Shown piece after piece: positions 6,976 through 15,150 of a stretch of DNA of 64,000 nucleotides. The notes below the pieces were generated by a model. The model made no database searches and was not told where the DNA came from. It saw only the letters and a list, made by a program, of their open reading frames with translations. Positions within the stretch are counted from its first letter, which is position 1, and each line of letters starts with the position of its first letter. Origin of the DNA: Synergistaceae bacterium OttesenSCG-928-D05 (GTDB taxonomy: Bacteria > Synergistota > Synergistia > Synergistales > Synergistaceae); assembly GCA_030266985.1 (NCBI GenBank), contig JAJDJB010000003.1, positions 26,194-90,193 on the forward strand, given 5' to 3'. Position numbers and translations under genes: made by a program.

Positions 6976-7656
6976 GTGAACACACAACACAAACAGAGAG
7001 ATTCACATCGTATTTTTCGTCTTTTTCTGGGGCTTTTCGTCTATGCCGTCGGCATCGTTCTGACCGTGCACGCTGACATCGGTCTTTCTCCTTGGGACGT
7101 CCTGCATCAGGGGCTTTCAAAACAACTCGGTATCACGTTCGGCGCAACGAGCATCCTTGTTTCCGCAGTCATCGTGCTGTGCGTGGCAATCTGCAAAGAG
7201 CACGTCGGCATCGGGACGCTTTTCAATATGGTTTTCATCGGCCTCTTTATCGATATTCTGATGCTTGGCGAATTCATCCCGGTTGCGGCGTCGCCTGTTA
7301 CCGGCGTATTGATGATGGTCGCGGGTCTGTTTACGATCGCGGTCGCAAGCGTGCTTTACATTGGCGCGGGATACGGCGCGGGGCCGCGCGATTCTCTGAT
7401 GGTGGTTTTCTCGAAGCGCACGGGCAAGCCTGCCGGACTGTGCAGGAGCTGCGTTGAACTGGTCGTTTTGATCGCGGGCTGGTTTCTCGGGGGAAAAGCG
7501 GGTATCGGTACTTTGATTTCAGCGCTCGGAATCGGCGTGGCGGTGCAGATCGTTTTTTCCGCGCTGCATTTCAACGTAAGCTTGATTCGCCAGGAATCTT
7601 TTATCGAAACGTTCCGGCGGATACAATTTTTCTTTTCAGCGCGAAAACAGCATTAG
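6976..7656 (+). CDS. YczE/YitT-like integral membrane protein
   Basis: This 226-residue protein has about five or six hydrophobic segments. Its conserved sequence 'VHADIGLSPWDVLHQGLS', 'GIGTLFNMVFIGLFIDI' and 'GAGYGAGPRDSLM' is typical of the YczE family of inner-membrane proteins of unknown function. The repeated 'GxGPxD'-like glycine and proline motifs suggest an internal duplication, as in transporters, but no substrate is known. The start is GTG 6976 with AGAGGGG six bases upstream; the frame opens earlier but without a ribosome site. Its end overlaps the stop of the convergent YjiH-type gene by four bases, so the two transcripts must run into each other. Confidence 0.83.
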   Translation: MNTQHKQRDSHRIFRLFLGLFVYAVGIVLTVHADIGLSPWDVLHQGLSKQLGITFGATSILVSAVIVLCVAICKEHVGIGTLFNMVFIGLFIDILMLGEFIPVAASPVTGVLMMVAGLFTIAVASVLYIGAGYGAGPRDSLMVVFSKRTGKPAGLCRSCVELVVLIAGWFLGGKAGIGTLISALGIGVAVQIVFSALHFNVSLIRQESFIETFRRIQFFFSARKQH

Positions 7657-9005
7657 CCGAAAAAAAGTTCCGCGAGCGGGACTAGTACGATCAAGGAAAG
7701 CGTGACCCGCATAAAATAGATTACGCCCATCTGCCAAAATTTAAGCGGGATGGTCGAGTGCCAGACATGCAGCCCGACTTCGGTCAAATTGATCAGCCCA
7801 GCGGTAGTCAGACAAATGCAAAGAAACCGTGCCTTCTGCGTTTGGAGTATCAATCCCGTCACAATTGCGATGTAGTGGTCTACGAATGCGAGCACCACAC
7901 TGTCGCCCAACCTTACCGCCTCAATAACTCCCATTCCCTGTAACACGCTTGTGATCGGTGTGGCAAGCACCTTCACGATAGGTGTGAGTTCCGCCGCCAG
8001 CAGCAGAGTCGTTCCGACCGTGATGATGAGCGGGATCGTGCTGTATATGAGCGGGACAAGAATCCATATCGATTCCTTGAGATAGCTTTTCACCGTCATA
8101 TGGCGCGCCTTGTCCATTCCATGGATAAACGCACGGCGCACCAGCGAAGTTCCGTGGCGAAGCGGATCGTGCGGCATTTGCTCGCGCGGCGAACCGTCTA
8201 TGTAGCTGTCCGGGATGCTGCGGAGCGGCCAGATGCGCGGCAGGATTATGGCGAGCAGGAACATGCACAGGTACGTTGAGAAAAGAATGTGCAGAAACGC
8301 GTGGCTCATCATGAGCAGCGTCGTCACGGCGTAAATATTGTAAACGCCCGCAAGGGAGAAACTTGCAACCATCACAGCGGCTTCGCGGTCGCTGTAATGT
8401 TTCCCTTTGTGCATTTTCGCCGTGATCACGACCGCCATTGAACTGCTGCCCAGCCAAGACGCGATGCAGTCGATGCAGGAGCGTCCCGGCAGCTTGAAAA
8501 GGGGGCGCATGATCGGTGACATAAAGACGGAGACAAATTGCACGAGGCCAAAATCCAAAAGCAGGGGGGCAGCAAGCGCAAGGATAATCGAGAGGATCAG
8601 GAGACGTGCCGCAAGGTGGTTGACGACCATGACGGCGCATTTCAAAAAGACGCCGAACGTCGTATAGTCGCCCCATACGACAAACATCGCGATTGGCAGA
8701 CTCAGGCAGCGTACAAGTAGCCAGAAGGGTTCTCCCACCAGGCTTTCATACAGATGTTCGTCCGCCATGATCCATTTCGGTTTTAGGGAAATTGCCATAA
8801 TGCTTGAAAAAACGACAAAAAAGCACATGGCAACAACAGCAACACCAAGGTGCGCTTGCAATTTATCCAGAAAAAATTCTTTTACATGACCGATCAAGGT
8901 GTTCGTTTCCCCTTGTATCGAGAAGGGAACCAAAAAAGACCAGACGCCAAAAAAAGACGGCATTAGAAAGAGGGCTATATCCCTTTTGTGAAGTACTGAC
9001 TCCAC
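7653..9005 (-). CDS. YjiH-family membrane protein (nucleoside-recognition/GATE domain)
   Basis: This 450-residue polytopic protein has about ten membrane segments. The paired signatures 'LPGRSCIDCIASWLGSSSMA' and 'GVIEAVRLGDSVVLAFVDHY' are those of the YjiH/GATE family, which is related to nucleoside transporter gate domains and spore maturation proteins. Its substrate is unknown. The GTG start directly abuts a strong AAGGAGG, an unusual zero spacing, so the true start may be slightly downstream. On the minus strand an extended -10 element TGTTATAAT lies about 60 bases upstream. It is probably a single-gene transcript, converging with the YczE-type gene. Confidence 0.83.
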   Translation of the reverse strand: MESVLHKRDIALFLMPSFFGVWSFLVPFSIQGETNTLIGHVKEFFLDKLQAHLGVAVVAMCFFVVFSSIMAISLKPKWIMADEHLYESLVGEPFWLLVRCLSLPIAMFVVWGDYTTFGVFLKCAVMVVNHLAARLLILSIILALAAPLLLDFGLVQFVSVFMSPIMRPLFKLPGRSCIDCIASWLGSSSMAVVITAKMHKGKHYSDREAAVMVASFSLAGVYNIYAVTTLLMMSHAFLHILFSTYLCMFLLAIILPRIWPLRSIPDSYIDGSPREQMPHDPLRHGTSLVRRAFIHGMDKARHMTVKSYLKESIWILVPLIYSTIPLIITVGTTLLLAAELTPIVKVLATPITSVLQGMGVIEAVRLGDSVVLAFVDHYIAIVTGLILQTQKARFLCICLTTAGLINLTEVGLHVWHSTIPLKFWQMGVIYFMRVTLSLIVLVPLAELFFG

Positions 9006-9061
9006 CTCCTTTTCGAAAAATCGCGAAAACGCAAGAAGGTCGCGCGAGGGATTATCTGTAT

Positions 9062-9070
9062 ATTATAACA
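9062..9070 (-). promoter_or_regulatory. extended -10 promoter of the YjiH-type gene
   Basis: The minus strand reads TGTTATAAT, an extended -10 element (TGn plus a perfect TATAAT). It would start RNA near 9055, about 50 bases before the GTG start. No clear -35 is needed or seen. Confidence 0.5.
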
Positions 9071-9115
9071 TATTGCAATGTCCTAATAGGATAAATAGAC
9101 ACAGCACGAAGAAAT

Positions 9116-10054
9116 TTATTGTTCCCGGAAAAACAGCTCTTCCATGACGCCGTGTCTGAGTCCGCGCGTACTGATTAAAAATTCGTCTTTGCCGAAGAAT
9201 GAGAGGATTTGTTCTACGAGAAGCGTTCCGGCAGGTGCGATAAGGGCGCGATCTGCCGGCATACCGGGGATTTGTTTCCGTGTTTCCAGGGTGCTGCCGA
9301 TATAAAGCGAGAGCTGCCGCCTTACTTCGGCAAGATGCAGTGCCATTCCTTCAATTTTCCGTCTGTCGTAATGGCGGAGAGCGAGCGACACGGCGCCAAG
9401 CACCGCGGCCGTTCCGCCTACGCCTACCAGCCGGAAATTCTTTGCGGCAGTTTCTGTCTGAATATTCATAGCATCTGTCCGCGAAAGAAAACGGCGTACG
9501 TGTGCGCGCGCTTTTTCAAGAGCATCAAAAGACAGTTCGTTTTCTGCGTTTAAATACGAATCGAAAAGCGTCAGCGCGCCGATTGGGACGCTGACCCTGC
9601 GCATCACGCAGCCATTTGCCCCGAAAGCGAATTCCGTGCTGCCTCCCCCCGCGTCAAACATCAGGACTGGCGTTCCTTCGTGAATGCAATTTACCGCCGC
9701 GAACGAAAGGCGCGCCTCTTCGTCGCCATCGATGACACGAATACGCACGCCTGTTTTTTCTTCGACGAGTCCGATAAATTGTGCCGCGTTGCCCGCCGTC
9801 CGCAATGCCGCCGTTCCCACGGCAAGGATATTTTCCGCGCCTGCTGCGCGGGCTTTTTCCGTCAGAGTCAAAATTGCCTGCGCCGTTCGAACCGCGGCCG
9901 TTTCCGAGATCACCCCGCTCTTTTGCAGACCATCGCCCAGGCGGACGACCTGTACGACTTCATCGAGCGTTTGATATCCCCGCTTCTCTTTCTCTGCCAC
10001 AAGGAGCTTGACGGAATTTGTTCCGACGTCGATCACGGCGGCGCGTTCAGGCAT
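9116..10054 (-). CDS. Ppx/GppA-family exopolyphosphatase / pppGpp phosphohydrolase
   Basis: This is a 312-residue member of the ASKHA-fold Ppx/GppA family, about the length of the short single-module bacterial type. N-terminal 'IDVGTNSVKLLVAE' is the first phosphate-binding loop and 'LMFDAGGGSTEFAF' near residue 135 is the second. 'GTAALRTAGNAAQF' and 'VIDGDEEARLSF' are also conserved. It is expected to release phosphate from polyphosphate or (p)ppGpp. It is the last gene of a tight minus-strand operon, three bases after the HicB-like gene. The short form lacks the C-terminal HD-like domain of long Ppx. Confidence 0.9.
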   Translation of the reverse strand: MPERAAVIDVGTNSVKLLVAEKEKRGYQTLDEVVQVVRLGDGLQKSGVISETAAVRTAQAILTLTEKARAAGAENILAVGTAALRTAGNAAQFIGLVEEKTGVRIRVIDGDEEARLSFAAVNCIHEGTPVLMFDAGGGSTEFAFGANGCVMRRVSVPIGALTLFDSYLNAENELSFDALEKARAHVRRFLSRTDAMNIQTETAAKNFRLVGVGGTAAVLGAVSLALRHYDRRKIEGMALHLAEVRRQLSLYIGSTLETRKQIPGMPADRALIAPAGTLLVEQILSFFGKDEFLISTRGLRHGVMEELFFREQ

Positions 10055-10057
10055 TGC

Positions 10058-10336
10058 TCAGCACTCCGCTTTTTTTATGACGGTCTCAACCAAAATCACT
10101 TCTCCGGCGTTCAGCTTCCGCAATTCTTCGAGATCGGGAGACTTCGGAAGCGGCATGCCCGCTGCAGCCCAAAAGCTGATATACTCCCCCAGCACATCGG
10201 GTGCGCGCGCTATTACATCGGCGCGATCCGTCCCTTCCACCCAGCAGCCGGAAAGCCCGACAAAATTTGCGACCCAAAGCCTGCCGCCGTCATATCCGAA
10301 TGAAAGAAGCGCGGGATAGGAAAATTTCTGCGCCAT
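10058..10336 (-). CDS. HicB-like (RNase H-fold) small protein, orphan
   Basis: The product has 92 residues. 'YPALLSFGYDGGRLWVANFV' followed by 'GLSGCWVEGTDRADVIARAP' and 'EYISFWAAAGMPLPKSPDLE' matches the HicB antitoxin fold: strand, 'GL.GC..eG', helix, then '.G.PlP.Ps'. Typical HicB partners a HicA toxin and often has a C-terminal DNA-binding helix. Here there is neither a HicA gene nor an HTH; the tail is 'ILVETVIKKAEC'. It is locked into a housekeeping operon, overlapping the upstream dipeptidase stop by one base and three bases ahead of the Ppx gene. It is probably a domesticated solitary family member, not an active toxin-antitoxin system. Confidence 0.78.
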   Translation of the reverse strand: MAQKFSYPALLSFGYDGGRLWVANFVGLSGCWVEGTDRADVIARAPDVLGEYISFWAAAGMPLPKSPDLEELRKLNAGEVILVETVIKKAEC

Positions 10337-11331
10337 CAGCCAAGCACCTTTTCGAGGACGCGCATAAAATTTTCGCCCAAAAGATTTGCGGAAGTTTTCG
10401 GTGAGAAATTCGCGCGGATCGGTATGATGAATTTTTCAAGCGCTTCCGTGTGGTCGGCAAAGAGATCTTTTTCATCCGCCGCCGCGTCCATGGATTCTAT
10501 CGACTGGACGCAATCGCAAATATCGAGTCCCAGGCCGACGTGTTCAAATCCGACCATGTTGCCGATATAGGCGAGATGCTCGAGCAGCTTATCCGGGGTA
10601 CGGTCTTCGGGCGCACCCGCGGAGAACGGGGCGTAGCAGTTCATGCCGACGACGCCGCCGGATTTTGCGATCGCGCGAATCTGATCGTCCGTCAAATTGC
10701 GCGGCACGCCGCAGAGCGCACGGCAGTTAGAATGGGACGCGATAAAGGGACCTTCCGCAAGGTTTGCGACTTCCCAAAATCCTGTGTCGTTTAAATGGCT
10801 AACGTCAATGACCATACCTAGCGCCTGCGCGCCGCGAACGACGTCGCGGCCGAATTTCGTCAGGCCGCCTTCGGTCTTCGGCGCGTTTTCCGCGGAAAAA
10901 TAAGAACCGTCGCCTGCCGCGTTGCGCCTCGACCATGTGAGGCCGACGAGGCGAACGCCCAGGTCATAAAAGGTCCGGAGAAGTAAAATATCGTCGCCAA
11001 GGGGCTCAACGCCCTCGAACGAGAGAAAAATCGCGATCTTGCCTTCCGCCGCAGCCGCACGTGCGCGCGACGCATTCAGGCAAAGCTCGAAGTGATCGGG
11101 AGATTCCGCAATATCTTCTTTCAGCGCGGATATCTGATCGAGCGCATTGCGCAGCGCCATTTCCGGGAGAAAACGGTCGGAAATAAAGATCGAGCAGACC
11201 AGTACGTTGATACCCGCCGTGCGCAAGGCAGGGAGATGGCGCGTTTCAAGGACTTTCGACTCCCCTTTTTTTCTGAAATGGAGCACATCGAGCAAAACGT
11301 CAAAATGTGCGTCCAAAATAATTTCTTTCAT
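10336..11331 (-). CDS. membrane-dipeptidase-like metallohydrolase (peptidase M19)
   Basis: This 331-residue TIM-barrel dipeptidase of the M19 renal dipeptidase family would hydrolyse dipeptides, possibly with D-residues, using two zinc ions. Metal-ligand motifs are visible: 'DAHFDVL' (HxD) at residues 7-13, 'LSFEGVEPLG' with the bridging Glu near residue 125, 'DVSHLND' and 'ASHSNCRALC' with later His ligands, and 'VGLGLDICD'. No signal peptide is seen, so it is probably cytoplasmic. It sits second in the ThiF-dipeptidase-HicB-Ppx operon, 16 bases after ThiF. The dipeptide specificity is unknown. Confidence 0.91.
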   Translation of the reverse strand: MKEIILDAHFDVLLDVLHFRKKGESKVLETRHLPALRTAGINVLVCSIFISDRFLPEMALRNALDQISALKEDIAESPDHFELCLNASRARAAAAEGKIAIFLSFEGVEPLGDDILLLRTFYDLGVRLVGLTWSRRNAAGDGSYFSAENAPKTEGGLTKFGRDVVRGAQALGMVIDVSHLNDTGFWEVANLAEGPFIASHSNCRALCGVPRNLTDDQIRAIAKSGGVVGMNCYAPFSAGAPEDRTPDKLLEHLAYIGNMVGFEHVGLGLDICDCVQSIESMDAAADEKDLFADHTEALEKFIIPIRANFSPKTSANLLGENFMRVLEKVLG

Positions 11332-11347
11332 TTTGCACCTTCGTTCT

Positions 11348-12175
11348 CTATAATTTTATTTTTTGAAAATTTAAAGTTTGGAGGTCAAACCAGAGCAGTT
11401 CTCTGCATTGCGCTTCGCTGACGCCGGTTACGATCCCGACCGCAAGGGAAACTTGCAGGGCAGCGACAAACGCGGGCGTGTAGGCAGGATTTCCCAGTTG
11501 TACCTCAACGCCTTTGTTCGGCGTGTCCGCACTGCCCCAAAGCGGCGCGTCGTTCGGGTAAAAAACGCCGCACTGTCCGAAATTGCCTCCGATCGCGCCG
11601 TGTACAAACGGAATGCCCGTTTCGGAAGATGCACGGAACAGGTCTTTGCGCGAACTGTTGTTATCGAGCGCGTCGATCACAATATCGCAGCCCTGTAAAA
11701 AACGCAGCGCGCGCGCATAGTCCAAATAATCGGTCTCCGTGTGGACGTCGATCACGGCGTTGAGCTGTCTCACTCTCCGGGCGGCGGCCTCCGCCTTGCG
11801 AACGCCGAGGTTCTCTTCCGTCGCCAGCAGCTGGCGGTTTAAATTGCTGTCGCTGAAGACGTCACCGTCCGCCACGGCGATTTCGCCGAAGCCCATGCGC
11901 GCCGCCATTTCGACGATCCAGCCGCCAAGCCCGCCGCAGCCGGCCACCGCGACTTTAGAACGCAAAAGTTTCGCCTGCCCTTCCAGACCGGTCGTTCCAA
12001 TGTTTCGTTCATAGCGTGAAGGGCAGATACCGTTTTCCAGCGCAAGAATCTCCGCTTCGCGAAAAAAGAGTCCGTTTTCCCGCGCAGCTTCCCTGCACTC
12101 AAAAAAAGGAACGACGGCATACCCTTCTCTTGACTCGCTCTTTTCCGCAATTCGCTCCAGCGCTTTTGCGTTCAT
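11348..12175 (-). CDS. ThiF/MoeB-like adenylyltransferase (E1-like)
   Basis: This 275-residue E1-like protein has an N-terminal helical part of about 65 residues. The Rossmann ATP-binding segment 'VAVAGCGGLGGWIVEMAARM' follows, then the conserved 'VADGDVFSDSNLNRQLLA' and 'VRKAEAAARRV'. 'DIVIDALDNNSSRKDLF' and 'PFVHGAIGGNFGQCGVFYP' complete the family pattern. ThiF/MoeB enzymes adenylate the C-terminal Gly-Gly of a sulfur-carrier protein. No ThiS or MoaD-like gene is nearby, and I see no CxxC zinc pairs, so the partner is unknown. The start is ATG 12175, just after GGGGTGGGG; an in-frame TTG lies 18 bases upstream. It heads the operon with the M19 dipeptidase. Confidence 0.86.
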   Translation of the reverse strand: MNAKALERIAEKSESREGYAVVPFFECREAARENGLFFREAEILALENGICPSRYERNIGTTGLEGQAKLLRSKVAVAGCGGLGGWIVEMAARMGFGEIAVADGDVFSDSNLNRQLLATEENLGVRKAEAAARRVRQLNAVIDVHTETDYLDYARALRFLQGCDIVIDALDNNSSRKDLFRASSETGIPFVHGAIGGNFGQCGVFYPNDAPLWGSADTPNKGVEVQLGNPAYTPAFVAALQVSLAVGIVTGVSEAQCRELLWFDLQTLNFQKIKL

Positions 12176-12211
12176 TTTTTCCCCACCCCGCAATCTTTTT
12201 TACTTCTACAG

Positions 12212-12219
12212 ATTATAAT
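12212..12219. promoter_or_regulatory. overlapping divergent -10 boxes
   Basis: The sequence ATTATAAT holds TATAAT on both strands (plus 12214-12219, minus 12217-12212). It lies between the divergent ThiF operon and mnmA. For mnmA it would start RNA only about four bases before the ATG, so that transcript may be leaderless. Confidence 0.45.
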
Positions 12220-12230
12220 ATATAGTTACT

Positions 12231-13364
12231 ATGTACAGTGATTTGAAAAGCGACTATCATTTGATTCCGACAAACGACGTTCCGCTTCCCGAGAAAACGG
12301 GAGGCAAGGGGCTTGTTGCTGTGCTGATGAGCGGCGGCGTCGATTCAAGCGCCGCGGCGCTGCTCCTGCAAAACGCGGGATACGATATCGCGGGACTCAC
12401 GATGCGGATCATGGAGTCCGACGAAAACGCGGTCGAGTCAGCCGCCGTCGTTTGCAAAACGCTTTCCGTCCCCCATTTCTGGGTAGATTTAAAAAACGAA
12501 TTCCACAAATTTGTGATAGAACCCTTCTGCACATCTTACATGCAGGGCGAAACGCCAAACCCCTGCGCGGACTGCAATGAACGCGTCAAACTCGGACTTT
12601 TGTCGGAAATCGCGGCGACACGCTGGGGCGCGGAGGCCAAAATCGCGACCGGCCACTACGCAAGAATTTTGAGAAGTAATGGCACGACGTGCCTTTGCCG
12701 CGCACAAAACCTGAAGAAAGACCAGTCCTATTTTTTGGCAGGCGTTCGCTATCCCGTCTTGGAGCGCCTCCTCTTTCCGCTTGGAGAAATGGATTCAAAA
12801 GAGGAAACGCGTAAGCTGGTGCGTGAGGCGGGAATCGCAGTTGCGGACCGCCCGGAGAGTATGGAGATATGTTTTGCGAATGAGCGGGATTATCGCGATT
12901 TGAGCGGACATTCCGCAACGCCCGGTGTCATTCTCGATACAGAAGGCAAAAAAATCGGGGAGCACACGGGAATCGCGCATTACACCCTTGGGCAGAGAAA
13001 AGGACTTGGGATCGCTTCTCCGCACCCGCTTTATGTGGTGGAGATTCGCCCCCGCGACAATGTCGTCGTAGCCGCACCGCGTGAACTGGCGTTTACGGAC
13101 GTCGTGAATGCAGAGTATGCGAATATCCTGCTGCCCGAAGAAACCCGCTCCGGCGCGCTTCTTTTTGGAAAAATCCGCTCCCAGGGGGAACCCGCGCCAT
13201 GCAGGATCCTCCGCATCGACGAAAACCGCGTATCCGTCCGGTTTGAACGCCCGCTTTTCGCACCCGCCCCGGGGCAGAGGCTTGTTCTTTACACGGAAGA
13301 AGGCTGTGTCGCGCTCGGCGGACGCATCGCGAAGGCCGATTCTGAAAGATTTTTAGATATATAA
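12231..13364 (+). CDS. mnmA: tRNA-specific 2-thiouridylase MnmA
   Basis: MnmA transfers sulfur to U34 of Lys, Glu and Gln tRNAs using ATP. The 377 residues carry the PP-loop 'VLMSGGVDSSAA' (about residue 31), the first catalytic Cys in 'TPNPCADCNERVKLG', 'ATGHYARI', 'KKDQSYFLAG', the second catalytic Cys in 'MEICFANERDY', and 'HYTLGQRKGLGI'. About 30 residues precede the PP-loop, more than usual, and no ribosome site precedes the ATG. With a TATAAT only 11 bases upstream the mRNA could be leaderless. Another start cannot be excluded, but no in-frame alternative has a good site. It is divergent from the ThiF operon. Confidence 0.93.
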   Translation: MYSDLKSDYHLIPTNDVPLPEKTGGKGLVAVLMSGGVDSSAAALLLQNAGYDIAGLTMRIMESDENAVESAAVVCKTLSVPHFWVDLKNEFHKFVIEPFCTSYMQGETPNPCADCNERVKLGLLSEIAATRWGAEAKIATGHYARILRSNGTTCLCRAQNLKKDQSYFLAGVRYPVLERLLFPLGEMDSKEETRKLVREAGIAVADRPESMEICFANERDYRDLSGHSATPGVILDTEGKKIGEHTGIAHYTLGQRKGLGIASPHPLYVVEIRPRDNVVVAAPRELAFTDVVNAEYANILLPEETRSGALLFGKIRSQGEPAPCRILRIDENRVSVRFERPLFAPAPGQRLVLYTEEGCVALGGRIAKADSERFLDI

Positions 13365-13398
13365 CATCGCGGCGGCGCATACGTTCTTTCGCCAATTC

Positions 13399-13407
13399 TG
13401 TTAAAAT
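13399..13407 (+). promoter_or_regulatory. extended -10 promoter of the HD-GYP-like/selenium operon
   Basis: TGTTAAAAT is an extended -10 element about 50 bases before the ATG of the sensor gene. The sensor's own GGAGGA site follows. No clear -35 is visible. Confidence 0.4.
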
Positions 13408-13458
13408 AGTGATATTCAGAAAGCAGTGAAACTGAGACGGTCCTTCGGAGGAATGCAC

Positions 13459-15150
13459 ATGACGCTGCGAAGAAAAAATTTGATTTTGTTATCTTTAACA
13501 TTGTTGTTGCTTTTGCTCCTTCTTGATATTACATTTACCCGCTTCCTGCGAAACTCCGCAAGTGAGCTCGATCAGTCTCGTATGGAACAAAACCTTTCGC
13601 GCGTCGTTCTTTCGATCAACGGTGAGGCTCAGATGCTGAACGCCGTTTCTGAATTATGGGCAAACTCCGACGCCGCGTGGCTTTACATGCGCGGACACAA
13701 TCCCTCGTTCCCGGAGCTGGGGCTGGACCGGCAGATTCTAACGACGCTCGGCGTATCTTCCATGATTTTTCTGGATAATGATAAAAAAGTTCGCCTGTTC
13801 AAGGACTACAGTACGCTGGAAGAACCGTCTTCCCCCGAGAGTGAATTCCTTGCCATTTTCGTGGCGAATCCGCAAAACATGGAACTTTTTAACGACCTGC
13901 CGATAATGGGAGTCAAAGGAATTGTGCAGCGCGGTAATGAGCCGGTGCTGTTCTCCCTGCAGCCCATTCTGGACTCCGCAATGCAGGGGCCGCAGGCCGG
14001 GTATCTGGTGGTGACCAGGACGCTCAACGCCAGCCTGCTTCTGCATATTACGAGAAATATCAGCTTCAACTTCGCCATCGAACCGGTGACGAATGCCGAG
14101 CGAAACGACCCCAACCTTCCTGCCGTCGTCTTAAGGGATAACCGCGCAGGAGAGGGCTCGACGGTCGGGCGCAAGCTCGTGCGCGACCACAGGGGAGATC
14201 CTTCGTTCTGGGTCATCGGCATCATGAAGAAAACGGACCTGTCGGACGTCGAACGGAAGATGCAAAAGCTGTTCCTGCTTCTTGCCGGCGTTGCGGTTCT
14301 TTTCTGCCTCCTTTACGACCGTTTCTTCAAACTCGCGTTCACTGATAAGGTAGACCGTCTGCGCGACGAAATCGTGCGCACGCGCGATATTTCGCTGACA
14401 AAAGCGCATGTGACGACTGACAACGGCAAAGACGAGCTTTCAAGCCTCGCGCGAACGCTCAACGACACGTTCGCTTATCTGGATTTCTCCAAGGAAAGCA
14501 AGGAGCATCTTGAAGATATCACGCTCAAGGTTTATCAGCGCTTTGCTGATGCGGGGAATCATCTTTGCATGAAAACGCTGGAAGATATCGCGACGCGATT
14601 CACCCCGCGCGATGAGAACATGCGGAGCACAATTCCGCGGGCAGCGGAAAAAGCGCGTGCCTTCGCCGAAAATATGGGAATGGACGGCGAAGAAAGCCTC
14701 TATACATATATGGGAGCGCTCTTCAGCCGCATCGGACTTCTAGGGCTTCCGTTCGCGATACGCAGCAAAAACATGCAGCTGACGCCGGAGCAGCTACGCG
14801 AATACAAGAAATACCCCGTTCTTTCAAGGGATTATCTCGAATCAATCGAATTGCTGCGGCCTGCAACGGATATTCCGTATTGCTGGCGGGAGAACTGGGA
14901 CGGCACCGGATTCCCGCGCGGACTCAGCGGCAGCGCCATCCCGTTGCCCGCTAGGATTTTCGCGGTCGTCAACGAATGGAACGAACTCACGCGCCCGTGG
15001 CTCGGTAGACGCATCCCGTCGGACGAAGAAGTCGAAACAACGCTGCGGGAAAGGGCGGGCACTCGTTTGGACCCGCAATTGGTTGAGATGTTTATACAAA
15101 TGCTGAGAGAAGAAAAGGAAGCCGAGAGGAACGAAGAATGGAAATTGTAG
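13459..15150 (+). CDS. membrane sensor protein with degenerate HD-GYP domain
   Basis: This protein of about 563 residues has an N-terminal membrane segment with a long leucine run (about residues 8-25). An extracytoplasmic sensor region of about 235 residues resembling CHASE4-like domains follows, then a second membrane segment (about 268-290), a HAMP-like linker and an HD-GYP-like C-terminal domain. The HD-GYP fold is recognisable from 'ENWDGTGFPRGLSG' and 'IPLPARIFAVVNEW'. However, the metal ligands are gone: the usual LLHDIGK is 'LFSRIGL', the following HP is 'YP', HHE before WDGTG is 'CWRE', and the late D is replaced by N. It is therefore unlikely to hydrolyse c-di-GMP and more likely acts as a sensor or binding protein. 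The start is ATG 13459, about six bases after GGAGGA. The stop overlaps yedF by 13 bases. Confidence 0.82.
   Translation: MTLRRKNLILLSLTLLLLLLLLDITFTRFLRNSASELDQSRMEQNLSRVVLSINGEAQMLNAVSELWANSDAAWLYMRGHNPSFPELGLDRQILTTLGVSSMIFLDNDKKVRLFKDYSTLEEPSSPESEFLAIFVANPQNMELFNDLPIMGVKGIVQRGNEPVLFSLQPILDSAMQGPQAGYLVVTRTLNASLLLHITRNISFNFAIEPVTNAERNDPNLPAVVLRDNRAGEGSTVGRKLVRDHRGDPSFWVIGIMKKTDLSDVERKMQKLFLLLAGVAVLFCLLYDRFFKLAFTDKVDRLRDEIVRTRDISLTKAHVTTDNGKDELSSLARTLNDTFAYLDFSKESKEHLEDITLKVYQRFADAGNHLCMKTLEDIATRFTPRDENMRSTIPRAAEKARAFAENMGMDGEESLYTYMGALFSRIGLLGLPFAIRSKNMQLTPEQLREYKKYPVLSRDYLESIELLRPATDIPYCWRENWDGTGFPRGLSGSAIPLPARIFAVVNEWNELTRPWLGRRIPSDEEVETTLRERAGTRLDPQLVEMFIQMLREEKEAERNEEWKL

Noticed and set aside
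10058..10336. Active HicAB toxin-antitoxin system
   Set aside because: There is no HicA-like double-stranded-RNA-binding toxin gene on either side and no space for one within the tight operon.
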